Shown in pieces: positions 8,592 to 17,758 of a stretch of DNA of 64,000 bases (position 1 is the stretch's first letter; the number at the start of each line of letters is the position of its first letter). Source of the DNA: Candidatus Accumulibacter sp. 66-26 (GTDB lineage Bacteria; Pseudomonadota; Gammaproteobacteria; Burkholderiales; Rhodocyclaceae); NCBI GenBank assembly GCA_001897745.1, contig MKUH01000001.1, positions 158,224 to 222,223 of the forward strand. Reading direction: 5' to 3'. The notes under the pieces are model-generated. The model worked only from the letters and a program-made list of their open reading frames with translations, was not told the DNA's origin and did no database searches. The position numbers and the translations under genes are program-made.

Positions 8592-9727
8592 TATTTCAAC
8601 TGGTCGTAAAGCAGGGCCAGGATCTTCTTGGACGTTTCAGACTGATCCGCACCGCCCTCACGCGACAGGACCTGAACGGTCGACAGATTGCCTGCGTCCT
8701 TGACGAAGACGCGATACTGCGTCTGCGCATCAACGGGGCTGCTGCTCTTCCAGAACGCCAGCTTGGAGAGGAAACCGTCGTCCTTCTTCTTGTTGTCGGC
8801 CTCGGGGTCGACGTAGCGAACGAAATACAGACCCTTGGAGCGATCCCGATCCTCGACGGTGAAACCGACGCGATCAAGCGCCAGCCCGACGCGACGCCAG
8901 GCGCGATCGAAGCTCTCCTGCACTTCCAGCGCCCCCGTACCGTCGGCGCCGCGCGAAAGGCGCGCTTTTTCCAGAGGCTTGTCCTTGGCCGCAACGAGCG
9001 CCGCCGAGGCGCGCTTCTCGTCGGTACCGAAACGCACCATCAAACGACGCAGCATTTCGGCTTCCAGATCCGGGTCGGCCGGACGGGGCTGCCAGCGCGT
9101 CTGATCCTTGCCTTCCGTGATGAAGGTTTCGTACATGCCGCGGTGGCTGATGAAGATATCGGTCGTCCCCGGCTCGGCGCCCGGTTCGAGGCGGGTACGG
9201 AATTTGTCGCGTTCGGCCGTCGAATAGAGCGAATCGAGAACCTTGCCGAGCACGTTGCGCAGCATGTCCTGCGGAATCTTCGCCCGGTTTTCGGCCCAGT
9301 CGGTTTCCATGACGCCGGCTTCGGGCAGTTCGAGCTTGATCAGGAAACCGGTTTCCTGCCAGAAATCCTTGACCGTATCCCAGACCTTGTCCGGCCCGCC
9401 GGCGACGACGAGCCAGCGCTGATTGCCCGAACGCTCGATGCGGGTCTTGTCGACCTGCGGTAGGACTTCGCTCTGTTGCTGGCTCTGCGCCTGCGGCGAG
9501 CGCTCCGCGCTGTAGGAGGAGAAGGTCGCCGAACCCTTGCCGACCGTATCTGGCACCGCGAAGCGGTCGTCGCGCGACGGCGCGGTCAGGTCGGGCGGTA
9601 TCTCCAGCGACGGCGCCTTGCCGGCCGACTTGTAGTCGATCTTCTTCGACTCGATCAGCGATCCGCTGCACCCTGCCAGCGCAAGCGCCAGCAAGCCCAA
9701 AAACAAACGCGAGACAGCAAATTTCAT
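8591..9727 (-). CDS. bamC: Outer membrane assembly lipoprotein BamC
   Basis: Lipoprotein component of the BAM complex that inserts beta-barrel proteins into the outer membrane. The 378-aa product has a signal peptide ending in lipobox LALAGC (Cys19), followed by an unstructured proline/serine-rich N-terminal segment and two helix-grip domains, at about residues 100-210 and 260-378. As in E. coli (where the gene was called nlpB/dapX), it lies directly downstream of dapA, here after a 14-base gap. Confidence 0.9.
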   Translation of the reverse strand: MKFAVSRLFLGLLALALAGCSGSLIESKKIDYKSAGKAPSLEIPPDLTAPSRDDRFAVPDTVGKGSATFSSYSAERSPQAQSQQQSEVLPQVDKTRIERSGNQRWLVVAGGPDKVWDTVKDFWQETGFLIKLELPEAGVMETDWAENRAKIPQDMLRNVLGKVLDSLYSTAERDKFRTRLEPGAEPGTTDIFISHRGMYETFITEGKDQTRWQPRPADPDLEAEMLRRLMVRFGTDEKRASAALVAAKDKPLEKARLSRGADGTGALEVQESFDRAWRRVGLALDRVGFTVEDRDRSKGLYFVRYVDPEADNKKKDDGFLSKLAFWKSSSPVDAQTQYRVFVKDAGNLSTVQVLSREGGADQSETSKKILALLYDQLK

Positions 9728-9741
9728 GGATATCCCTGGAT

Positions 9742-10620
9742 TTAGGCGGTCAGACCGGCTTGACGCATCGCGCCACGCACGCGCTCATGACAATCCGCCG
9801 ACAGCGGGGTCAGCGGCAAGCGCATGCCGCCGGCGATCAGGCCGAGTTGCTGGCAGGCCCACTTGACGGGAATCGGGTTGGCTTCGCAGAACAGCTGGCG
9901 GTGCAGGCCGAGCAGGCGCTCGTTCAGGACGCGCGCCTTGGCGACGTCGCCGGCCAGCGCGGCGGCGCACATTTCGTGCATCAGACGCGGCGCAACGTTG
10001 GCGACCACCGAAATGTCGCCCTGGGCGCCGAGCAGCATCAGCGCGCAGGCGCTGGCGTCGTCGCCGCTATACACGGCGAAGCCCTCGGGCGCCCGGGCGA
10101 TCAGGTCGGTGCCGCGTTCGATATTGCCGGTCGCGTCCTTGATGCCGACGACGTTTGGAATATCGGCCAGACGCAGCGCGGTATCGTTGCTCATGTCCGC
10201 GACCGTGCGCCCCGGCACGTTGTACAGGATGACCGGGATATCGACCGCTTCGGCGATCGCCTTGAAGTGACGATAGAGACCTTCCTGCGTCGGCTTGTTG
10301 TAGTAGGGGACGACGGACAGGGCGGCGTCGGCGCCGGCCTTCTTCGCGAAATGCGTCAACTCGATGGCTTCAGCCGTCGAATTGGCGCCGGTCCCGGCGA
10401 TCACCGGGATGCGTCCGGCGGCCTGCTCGACGGTCACGCGAATCAGTTCGCAGTGCTCGTCGACATTGACGGTCGGGGATTCGCCGGTGGTCCCGACAAT
10501 CACGATGGCATCGGTACCCTCCTGCACATGAAAATCGACCAGACGGCGCAGGCCGCCGAGGTCCAGACTTCCATCCTCATGCATCGGGGTGACAATCGCA
10601 ACGATCGATCCAGTAATCAT
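9742..10620 (-). CDS. dapA: 4-hydroxy-tetrahydrodipicolinate synthase
   Basis: Condenses pyruvate with aspartate semialdehyde, the first committed step to lysine and meso-diaminopimelate for peptidoglycan. It is 292 aa, a TIM barrel. The catalytic residues are in their standard places: Thr44-Thr45 (GTTGESPT), Tyr133 (ILYNVPGRT) and the Schiff-base Lys161 ([10 protein letters not shown]). It heads the dapA-bamC-hydrolase unit. No strong promoter was recognised upstream. Confidence 0.97.
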   Translation of the reverse strand: MITGSIVAIVTPMHEDGSLDLGGLRRLVDFHVQEGTDAIVIVGTTGESPTVNVDEHCELIRVTVEQAAGRIPVIAGTGANSTAEAIELTHFAKKAGADAALSVVPYYNKPTQEGLYRHFKAIAEAVDIPVILYNVPGRTVADMSNDTALRLADIPNVVGIKDATGNIERGTDLIARAPEGFAVYSGDDASACALMLLGAQGDISVVANVAPRLMHEMCAAALAGDVAKARVLNERLLGLHRQLFCEANPIPVKWACQQLGLIAGGMRLPLTPLSADCHERVRGAMRQAGLTA

Positions 10621-10681
10621 TTTTGGGTATGCGCAAGTAAATTAAGCGAAGAATTCTAACCGAAGGCGCGCTGCATGCCTA

Positions 10682-10720
10682 TAAAAACGCCGCCCTTCCG
10701 CATGGCGGCAACGGGCGGCG
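10682..10720 (-). terminator. Intrinsic terminator downstream of the deacetylase gene
   Basis: On the minus strand, CGCCGCCC (10713-10720) pairs with GGGCGGCG (10688-10695) across a 17-base loop and is followed by GTTTTTAT-like sequence. It is 20 bases after the deacetylase stop and separates it from dapA. Confidence 0.65.
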
Positions 10721-10739
10721 CAATATGGGACGAAATGCC

Positions 10740-11666
10740 TCAGAGATCGGCCAGCGAGCGCAGATGGGCGGTCACGCTACGCGCCAGCGCGGACAGCGAG
10801 TAACCGCCTTCGAGAATGGACACGATACGCCCGTGCGCCGTTTCCTCGGCCAGGCGTTTGAGCTGTTCGGTCACCCAGACGTAATCCTTTTCGAGCAGCT
10901 TGAGGTTGCCCATGTCGTCTTCGTAATGGGCGTCGAAACCGGCCGAGATGAAGATCATCTCCGGCTTAAATTCGCGCAGGCGCGGCATCCAGATGTCGCT
11001 CACCACCATGCGGAATTCCTCGCCGTCGGCACCGGCCGCCAGCGGGACGTTGAGCATGTTCGACGCGGGATTCTCGGCGCCGCTGTACGGATAGAAGGGG
11101 TGCTGGAAGATGCTGACCATCAGCACCTGATCGTTGCCCTTGAAGCAATCCTCGGTGCCGTTGCCGTGATGCACGTCGAAATCGACGATCGCGACGCGCG
11201 ACAGCTTGTGCGCGGACAAGGCATGCGCGGCGGCGACGGCGACATTGTTGAAAAAACAGAAACCCATCGCATTGGCGCGCTCGGCGTGGTGACCGGGAGG
11301 ACGCACCGCGCAAAAGGCATTCTGCACTTCACCGCCCATCACCAGATCGACCGCCATCACCCCCGCCCCGGCCGAGCGCAGGGCCGCCTGCCAAGTATGC
11401 GGACACATCGCCGTATCGGGGTCGAGATGCACGATACCCAGTTCGGGCGAGGCGCGCTTCAGGCGCTCCAGATGCGCTGCCGGATGCACGCGCAGCAACT
11501 GCTCGAAGGTCGCCAGCGGCGCATCGTGATAAACGAAATAAGGGTCCAGCCCCTGCGCGATCATTTGGTCGCTGATCGCAGAAAGCCGTGCCGGCGATTC
11601 CGGATGGAAGGAGCCCATGTCATGCAGATGACAGTCGCGGTGCGTGATGAATGCAGTACTGGTCAC
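10740..11666 (-). CDS. Histone deacetylase family protein (acetoin-utilisation / acetylpolyamine deacetylase type)
   Basis: A 308-aa zinc-dependent amidohydrolase of the arginase/deacetylase fold. The catalytic motifs are clear: RPPGHHAE (tandem histidines), DFDVHHGNGTE (zinc Asp/His) and SAGFDAHYED. Family members deacetylate acetyl-lysine or acetylpolyamines; the substrate here is unknown. The start is a GTG at 11666 preceded by AAGG. It is divergent from the moxR operon with 110 bases between the two start codons. Confidence 0.92.
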   Translation of the reverse strand: MTSTAFITHRDCHLHDMGSFHPESPARLSAISDQMIAQGLDPYFVYHDAPLATFEQLLRVHPAAHLERLKRASPELGIVHLDPDTAMCPHTWQAALRSAGAGVMAVDLVMGGEVQNAFCAVRPPGHHAERANAMGFCFFNNVAVAAAHALSAHKLSRVAIVDFDVHHGNGTEDCFKGNDQVLMVSIFQHPFYPYSGAENPASNMLNVPLAAGADGEEFRMVVSDIWMPRLREFKPEMIFISAGFDAHYEDDMGNLKLLEKDYVWVTEQLKRLAEETAHGRIVSILEGGYSLSALARSVTAHLRSLADL

Positions 11667-11776
11667 TATTGCCTTTCTACCGTATTCCGGGACGGTGGCG
11701 AGCGCTAAAATCGGCGTGGAATCACATTATCTGCTTATACTTAATTATCATCCCATTCACTCCGCCCCGACAAGCC

Positions 11777-12706
11777 ATGCCTCTTTCCCGCGAACCTTCT
11801 CCGATCGCCGATGTCCTGGCGGCGGCCAACGAGGTCATTCTCGGCAAGGAGACGCAGATCCGGCAGGCGATGGCCTGCCTGCTCGCCCGCGGGCACCTCC
11901 TGATCGAGGATCTGCCCGGCGTCGGCAAGACGACGCTGGCGCACACCCTGGCCCGCCTGCTCGGCCTGCAGTTTTCCCGCATCCAGTTCACCAGCGACAT
12001 GCTGCCGGCCGACATCGTCGGCATTTCGATCTTCGACCGTACGAACAGCGCCTTCAATTTCCTGCCCGGTCCGATCTTCTCGCAGCTCGTCCTCGCCGAC
12101 GAGATCAACCGCGCGACGCCGAAGACGCAGAGCGCCCTGCTCGAAGCGATGGAAGAGCGGCAGGTGAGCAGCGACGGCCAGACGCGTCCGCTACCCGAGC
12201 CCTTCTTCGTGATCGCGACGCAGAATCCGTCCTACCAGATCGGCACCTTCCCGCTGCCGGAATCGCAGCTCGACCGCTTCTTGCTGCGCATCGAACTCGG
12301 CTATCCCGACCGCGCCGCCGAGCGTGCGCTGCTCGAGGGCGGCGGCCGCCGCCAGCAGCTGCCGGCGCTCGCCGCCCGCCTGGCGCCCGAGCAGATTCCC
12401 GCCCTGCAGGAACGTGCGGCAGCGGTCCATGTCGCCCCGGCCCTGCTCGACTACGTGCAGGCCCTGGTCGAAGCGACGCGCAACAGCCCCGACTTCACCC
12501 ACGGACTCAGCCCGCGCGCCGCGCTGGCCCTGCTCGCGGCGGCTCGCGCCTGGGCTTTCATCGACGGTCGCGACATGGTCCTGCCGGAAGACGTGCAGGC
12601 TGTCCTGCCCGGCGTCGCCTGCCACCGCCTGCGCCACGCGCACAGCGGCGCCCTCGCCCGCCCGGCGGACATCGCGGCGCTCGCCCACGGCGTCGCCATT
12701 CCCTGA
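11777..12706 (+). CDS. MoxR-family AAA+ ATPase
   Basis: A 309-aa ATPase with Walker A DLPGVGKTT, Walker B VLADEINRA and the sensor segment FVIATQNPSYQIGTFPLPES typical of the MoxR/RavA branch. MoxR proteins are thought to act as chaperones maturing or regulating partner complexes. The ATG at 11777 gives a family-like N-terminus; an upstream extension of 42 residues is not family-like. The stop overlaps the next start (TGATG), and the order MoxR-DUF58-transglutaminase is a widely conserved trio. Confidence 0.93.
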   Translation: MPLSREPSPIADVLAAANEVILGKETQIRQAMACLLARGHLLIEDLPGVGKTTLAHTLARLLGLQFSRIQFTSDMLPADIVGISIFDRTNSAFNFLPGPIFSQLVLADEINRATPKTQSALLEAMEERQVSSDGQTRPLPEPFFVIATQNPSYQIGTFPLPESQLDRFLLRIELGYPDRAAERALLEGGGRRQQLPALAARLAPEQIPALQERAAAVHVAPALLDYVQALVEATRNSPDFTHGLSPRAALALLAAARAWAFIDGRDMVLPEDVQAVLPGVACHRLRHAHSGALARPADIAALAHGVAIP

Positions 12707-13674
12707 TGCGGGCGAGCGCGCAGCTCAGGCAGTGGCTGTTCCGCCTCGGCCGCGACGAGCGATTGCCGATCGTCCTCACGCAGCGCCGCATCTTCATCCT
12801 GCCGACCCGCGCCGGTGTCCTGTTCGCCACGGTCCTCACCGTCATGCTGATCGGCGCGATCAACTACAACCTGAGTCTCGGCCACGCCCTGGTCTTTCTG
12901 CTGGCCGGCGTCGGCATCGTCGGCATGGTGCATACCTTCCGCAATCTGGTCGGCCTGCGCCTGCGCCCGGGACGCGCGGAACCGGTATTCGCCGGCGAGA
13001 TCGCGCAGTTCCCCCTGCACGTCGAAAATCCGCGCCGCGAAGCGCGCATCGCGCTCGAATTCGCTTTCGCTTTCGCCAAGGCCACCGGCGTGCGCGCCGA
13101 CATTCCCTCCGACGGCAGCGCAACCGTGTTTTTGCCCTGCCCCGCGGCGCGGCGCGGGCGCCTCGACCCGGGCCGCGTCACACTCTCCTCGCGCTACCCG
13201 CTCGGGTTCTTCCGCGCCTGGAGCTACCCGCATCCGCCGCTCGTCTGCATCGTCTATCCGCAGGCGCTCGATACGCCGCTGCCGCCCGTCGCGGCGGTCG
13301 CCGACAAGGGCTACCGGCAGGGCGCGAGCGGGCAGGAGGATTTCAGCGGACTGCGCGAACGCCAGCCGAGCGACCCGCCGCGCCACATCGCGTGGAAGGC
13401 GGCAGCGCGCGACCTCCCGCACCGCCCGCTGCTGGTCAAGCAGTTCGCCGGCGGCGCCGACGAGGAGCTGTGGCTCGACTGGGCGCTGACGCCGGCCGAC
13501 GCCGACGGCGAAACGCGCCTCTCGATCCTTGCCGGCTGGGTGCTCGCCGCCGAGGCCCGCGGCGCCCGCTACGGCCTCGCGCTGCCGGCGCGCCGCATCG
13601 CGCCGGCGCAGGGTCACGCCCACCGCAACGCCTGCCTCGAGGCGCTGGCGCTCCATGGGCAAGAAGACGCCTGA
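12706..13674 (+). CDS. DUF58 domain-containing protein
   Basis: A 322-aa membrane-associated protein of unknown biochemical role. Two hydrophobic segments lie at about residues 30-75 (AGVLFATVLTVMLIGAINY and a following helix). The C-terminal half has the DUF58 hallmark SDPPRHIAWKAAAR (about residues 223-236). DUF58 proteins accompany MoxR ATPases and often have a von Willebrand-like fold; function in this trio is inferred from context only. It overlaps moxR by one base and the transglutaminase gene by 20 bases. Confidence 0.9.
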   Translation: MRASAQLRQWLFRLGRDERLPIVLTQRRIFILPTRAGVLFATVLTVMLIGAINYNLSLGHALVFLLAGVGIVGMVHTFRNLVGLRLRPGRAEPVFAGEIAQFPLHVENPRREARIALEFAFAFAKATGVRADIPSDGSATVFLPCPAARRGRLDPGRVTLSSRYPLGFFRAWSYPHPPLVCIVYPQALDTPLPPVAAVADKGYRQGASGQEDFSGLRERQPSDPPRHIAWKAAARDLPHRPLLVKQFAGGADEELWLDWALTPADADGETRLSILAGWVLAAEARGARYGLALPARRIAPAQGHAHRNACLEALALHGQEDA

Positions 13675-15628
13675 CCCCGGCCCGCCGCTAGCGCGCGGCG
13701 CGCTGCCCTGGCTGCTGCTCGTCGCGCTGGCGACGATCGCGCCGCACGCCGACCATCTGCCGCCCTGGCTCTCGCTGCTGGCCGCCGGCCTGCTCGCCGG
13801 CCGCCTCTGGCTGTGGCACGGCCAGCGCCGGCTGCCGGCGCGCTGGCTGCTCGTGCTGCTCGTCGTCGGCGGCAGCGCCGGCATCGCCGCCGAGTACCGC
13901 ACCCTGTTCGGACGCGACGCCGGCGTCGCCCTGCTGGTCCTCTTCATGGCACTCAAGCCGATGGAACTGCGCACGCAACGCGACGCGCTGGTGATCCTGA
14001 TGCTCGGCTATTTCCTGCTGCTCACCCACTACTTCTACTCGGAGAGCATCCCGACCGGCCTCTGGCTGCTGGCCGCCGCTACCCTGCTCACGGCGACGCT
14101 GGTCCGCCTGCACGGCGGCCCGCAGCCGCTCGCCCGCAGCGCCCGCCTGGGCGGCCTGCTGCTCGCCCAGGCGCTGCCCTTCATGCTGATCCTCTTCCTG
14201 CTCTTTCCGCGCATCGCTGGCCCCCTGTGGGGCTTGCCGCAGGACGCCCACGCCGGACAAAGCGGCCTGTCCGACCGGATGGCGCCGGGCACGCTGAGCG
14301 AGCTGATCCAGTCGGGCAACATCGCCTTCCGCGTCCAGTTCGCCGGCGCCATCCCGGAAAAGTCCGAACTCTACTGGCGCGGTCCGGTTTTCGACGACTA
14401 CGACGGCCTCACCTGGCGCGCAGGGAACCGTGCAGCGCGCGCCGGCAGCCGGCCGCAGATCGAGGCGAGCGGCCGCCGCTTCGATTACGTGAGCACGCTC
14501 GAAGCGCACAACCAGCGCTGGCTGCTGGCGCTGGACCTGCCGCTGACGCTGCCGCCGGACGCCCGTCTCTCGGCCACCTTCGAATCGCTGACGCGGGAGC
14601 CGGTGCAAAAGCGCGTCCGCCTCGCCTTCACCTCGGCGCCGGACTTCCGCGCCAACGTCGTCGAAACGCAGGCCCTGCTGGAGAACGCCCTGCGCCTGCC
14701 GCCGGACGTCAATCCGCGCGCCCGTACGCTGGCCGCCGAGTGGCGCGTGCTGCCGCCGGAAAAGATCGCCGACAGCGCACTCGCCCTGTTTCGCCGGGAA
14801 GCCTTCTTCTACACGTTGCGTCCGCCGCTGCTCGGGCCGCACGCGATGGACGAATTCCTCTTCGACACCCGGCACGGCTTCTGCGAACACTACGCCTCGG
14901 CCTTCGTCTTCCTGATGCGCGCGGCCGGCGTTCCGGCCCGCGTCGTCGCCGGCTACCAGGGCGGCGAGCTGAACCCGATCGACGGCTTTCTCACCGTCCG
15001 CCAGTCCGACGCGCATGCCTGGGCAGAGATCTGGATCGCCGGCCGCGGCTGGCTGCGCATCGACCCGACCGCTGCCGTCGCGCCCTCGCGTATCGAACGC
15101 GGAATCGCCGCCGCCCTGCCGCAAGGCGAAGCGCTGCCGGTTTTCGCGCGCCTCGACGCCGACTGGCTACGCGCCATGCGCAACCGCTGGGAGGCTGTGG
15201 ACAATGCGTGGAACCAATGGGTCCTCGGGTACAATCCGCAGCGCCAAAAGGAAGTGCTCGCGCAACTGGGGATGGCCAATCCCGACTGGCGCAGCATGAC
15301 GACGCTGCTGGCGATCCTCTGCGCCGCAGCCCTCGCGCTCGTCACGGCATGGACGCTCTACCGGCGCCCGCCCGGCGACCCTGCGCAACGCGCCTGGCAG
15401 CGTTTCTGCCGGCGGCTCGGCCGGCTCGGCGTGCGCCGGGCGGCCTGGGAGGGGCCGGCCGACTTCGCGAACCGCGTTGCGCGCGAGCGCCCCGAGTGGG
15501 GTCCGCTGGCGAGCGAAGCGGCGCAACACTACGCCGCCCTGCGCTACGGCAAGGGCACACCGGACAATCTGGAACGGCTGCGGGCGTGCGCCGCCCGCCT
15601 GCCGCTCCGCTGGAGACAACAGACTTGA
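13655..15628 (+). CDS. DUF3488 / transglutaminase-like membrane protein (TgpA type)
   Basis: A 657-aa protein with an N-terminal bundle of about five to six hydrophobic helices (residues 15-200), a periplasmic transglutaminase-like domain, and a further helix near residues 550-570. The papain-like triad is visible: Cys in RHGFCEHYASAF, His in QSDAHAWAEIW and Asp in LRIDPTAAV. The closest characterised relative by architecture is TgpA of Pseudomonas aeruginosa, an essential membrane transglutaminase with a periplasmic catalytic domain. The ATG at 13655 lies inside the end of the DUF58 gene. The substrate is unknown. Confidence 0.9.
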   Translation: MGKKTPDPGPPLARGALPWLLLVALATIAPHADHLPPWLSLLAAGLLAGRLWLWHGQRRLPARWLLVLLVVGGSAGIAAEYRTLFGRDAGVALLVLFMALKPMELRTQRDALVILMLGYFLLLTHYFYSESIPTGLWLLAAATLLTATLVRLHGGPQPLARSARLGGLLLAQALPFMLILFLLFPRIAGPLWGLPQDAHAGQSGLSDRMAPGTLSELIQSGNIAFRVQFAGAIPEKSELYWRGPVFDDYDGLTWRAGNRAARAGSRPQIEASGRRFDYVSTLEAHNQRWLLALDLPLTLPPDARLSATFESLTREPVQKRVRLAFTSAPDFRANVVETQALLENALRLPPDVNPRARTLAAEWRVLPPEKIADSALALFRREAFFYTLRPPLLGPHAMDEFLFDTRHGFCEHYASAFVFLMRAAGVPARVVAGYQGGELNPIDGFLTVRQSDAHAWAEIWIAGRGWLRIDPTAAVAPSRIERGIAAALPQGEALPVFARLDADWLRAMRNRWEAVDNAWNQWVLGYNPQRQKEVLAQLGMANPDWRSMTTLLAILCAAALALVTAWTLYRRPPGDPAQRAWQRFCRRLGRLGVRRAAWEGPADFANRVARERPEWGPLASEAAQHYAALRYGKGTPDNLERLRACAARLPLRWRQQT

Positions 15629-16665
15629 AGCTCGCGCCGCGCCGCCCGTCCCTGATCCGCCCCATTCTCATCGCCGTCGCCGCCGCGCTCCTGCCGCTGG
15701 GCAGCCAGGCGGCCAAGCCGCCGCCGTTCAGCGAAGAGGCCGACGTCAAAGCCTTCGTCGCCGACATGCACGCGCAATACGGCTTCGACACGGCGCATCT
15801 GCTGCACCAGTTCGCCGCCATCCGGCCGAACGCCACCGTGCTGCGCGCCATCCGCCCGGCCGCGGTGCCCGAGCAGCAGCGCTCGTGGCAGCGTTACCGC
15901 GAGCGCTTCGTCAACGCGCGCCGCATCGACGGCGGCCTGCGCTTCTGGCAGGAGCACGGCGCGACGCTGGTCCGCGCCGAGGCCATCTACGGCGTGCCGG
16001 CCGAGATCATCGTCGCGATCATCGGCGTCGAGACCGAATACGGCCGCAACATGGGCAAGTTCGGCGTCATGGAAGCGCTCGCCTCGCTGGCCTTCCACTA
16101 CCCGCCGCGCGCCGCCTTCTTCCGCGGCGAACTCGAACAGTTCCTGCTGCTCGCCCGCGAAAACGGCGTCAGCCCGCTCGCCATCAAGGGCTCCTACGCC
16201 GGCGCCATCGGCATCCCGCAGTTCATGCCGAGCAGCCAGCGCCGCTTCGCCGTCGACTTCGACGGCGACGACCGCATCGACCTGCGCAACGAACCGGCCG
16301 ACGCGATCGGCAGCGTCGCGCGCTTCCTGCAACAGCACGGCTGGGAAGCCGGCGCCCCGGTCGCCGCGCCGGCGAGCCTCGACGGCGACCCGGCGGCGCT
16401 GATCGCGGCCGGCATCAAGCCGGTCAGTCCGCTGCGCGAACTGCTTCGGCAGGGCGTTCGAGCGGCTGGCGAGGCCGGCGACGGCGAGCGGCCGGCGGCG
16501 CTGATCGATCTGGTGACGCCGGGCGAACCGAGCGAATACTGGGTGGGATTCGGAAATTTCTACGCGATCACGCGCTACAACCGTTCGAGCTTCTACGCGA
16601 TGTCTGTCTTCCAGCTCGCGGAAGCGCTCCGCGCGGCGCGCACGGAGGTGCAGGCGGGGCGTTAG
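15625..16665 (+). CDS. mltB: Lytic murein transglycosylase B
   Basis: Cleaves peptidoglycan glycan strands to 1,6-anhydromuropeptides in the periplasm. It is 346 aa from a TTG at 15625, which overlaps the preceding stop (TTGA) and has GGAGA upstream; this start yields a clean signal peptide (hydrophobic core IRPILIAVAAALLPLG, cleavage near SQAA). The catalytic Glu is in GVETEYGRN and the substrate-groove motif GAIGIPQFMPSS follows, as in the MltB family. Lipobox cysteine is absent, so it is probably soluble. Linkage to the moxR-transglutaminase genes suggests an envelope role for the whole operon. Confidence 0.9.
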   Translation: MKLAPRRPSLIRPILIAVAAALLPLGSQAAKPPPFSEEADVKAFVADMHAQYGFDTAHLLHQFAAIRPNATVLRAIRPAAVPEQQRSWQRYRERFVNARRIDGGLRFWQEHGATLVRAEAIYGVPAEIIVAIIGVETEYGRNMGKFGVMEALASLAFHYPPRAAFFRGELEQFLLLARENGVSPLAIKGSYAGAIGIPQFMPSSQRRFAVDFDGDDRIDLRNEPADAIGSVARFLQQHGWEAGAPVAAPASLDGDPAALIAAGIKPVSPLRELLRQGVRAAGEAGDGERPAALIDLVTPGEPSEYWVGFGNFYAITRYNRSSFYAMSVFQLAEALRAARTEVQAGR

Positions 16666-16740
16666 GACAATCCCGCGCAGCCAAGCCCCGGGACCGACCG
16701 GATTGATTTCGGCAAGCCGGGCGGCAACGGCTGCGATGCA

Positions 16741-16777
16741 AAAAAGGCCGCTCCGGCTATCTGCGGAGCGGCCTTTT
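16741..16777. terminator. Bidirectional terminator between mltB and rpoS
   Basis: GGCCGCTCCG (16746-16755) pairs with CGGAGCGGCC (16764-16773), a 10-base perfect stem with 8-base loop, flanked by AAAAA and TTTT. It serves the convergent mltB (plus) and rpoS (minus) transcripts. Confidence 0.9.
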
Positions 16778-16802
16778 GCTTCCGGCGAAAGGCGCCGGGG
16801 CG

Positions 16803-17756
16803 CTACAGCAGATTGTCGCGCGTCACGCCGCCGCGCTTGATGATGCGCCGCAGCTGGTCGAGCGCCTCGATCTGGATCTGGCGCACGCGCTCGCGCGTCA
16901 GCCGGAGATCGACGGCAATTTCTTCGAGCGTGCACATGTCGGTATTGCCGAGGCCGTAGCGGCGCTCGATCACCTGCCGCTGCTTGTCGGAAAGCTGGGC
17001 GACCCACTGCCCGAGCAGATCGCCGATTTCGTTCGACTGCAGCAACTCCTCCGGATCGAGCGCATTGTCGTCGGCGATGGCGTCGGCGATCGTGTGGTTC
17101 GGGTCGATCTCGAGCGGCGCGTCGAGCGAGGCGATATGCTCGTTGAGCGCCAGCACGCGGCGCACGTCGCCGATCGGCCGGTCGATCAGGTGCGCGATCT
17201 GCTCGATGCTGATCTCACGCCCGTTGGCCGACTCCAGATGGCGCACGGCGCGCAGGACGACGTTGATTTCCTTGACCACATGCACCGGCAGGCGAATCGT
17301 CCGCGACTGGTTCATGATCGCGCGCTCGACGCTCTGGCGGATCCACCACGTGGCGTAGGTCGAGAAGCGGAAGCCGCGTTCCGGATCGAACTTTTCGAGC
17401 GCGTGGATCAGGCCGAGGTTCCCCTCCTCGATCAGGTCGAGCAGCGGGATACCGCGATTGAGGTAATGCTTGGCGATGTTCACGACCAGCCGCAGATTGT
17501 GCTCGATCATTTTCTGGCGGGCGGCGAACTCGCCGGCCCGTGCGCGGCGCGCCCAACTGGCTTCTTCCGCCGGGGTGAACAGCGGCTTGGCCCCGATCTC
17601 GTTGAGGTAGAGCTGGGTGACGTCGTTGAGCAGTTCGACTTCGGCCGCTGCCACCGGCGCTTCCGCTTCCTCGGCTTCGGCGGCAGACAGCGCCCCTTCC
17701 TCACCCGGCCCCGGCTCCGGAATTTCTTCTTCGGCGAGATCGGGATCGTCTGTCAT
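16803..17756 (-). CDS. rpoS: RNA polymerase sigma factor RpoS
   Basis: Stationary-phase/general-stress sigma factor, 317 aa. After an acidic Ala/Glu-rich N-terminus (residues 1-40) come region 1.2 (DVTQLYLNEIG), region 2 (NLRLVVNIAKHYLNRG, LLDLIEEGNLGLIHALEKFD and FSTYATWWIRQSVERAI), region 3 and region 4 (ERYGLGNTD through the helix-turn-helix LTRERVRQIQIEAL). The position two bases after nlpD, in the surE-pcm-nlpD-rpoS order, supports RpoS over RpoD. In relatives the main rpoS promoter lies inside nlpD; I did not identify it here. Confidence 0.96.
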   Translation of the reverse strand: MTDDPDLAEEEIPEPGPGEEGALSAAEAEEAEAPVAAAEVELLNDVTQLYLNEIGAKPLFTPAEEASWARRARAGEFAARQKMIEHNLRLVVNIAKHYLNRGIPLLDLIEEGNLGLIHALEKFDPERGFRFSTYATWWIRQSVERAIMNQSRTIRLPVHVVKEINVVLRAVRHLESANGREISIEQIAHLIDRPIGDVRRVLALNEHIASLDAPLEIDPNHTIADAIADDNALDPEELLQSNEIGDLLGQWVAQLSDKQRQVIERRYGLGNTDMCTLEEIAVDLRLTRERVRQIQIEALDQLRRIIKRGGVTRDNLL

Positions 17757-17758
17757 GA

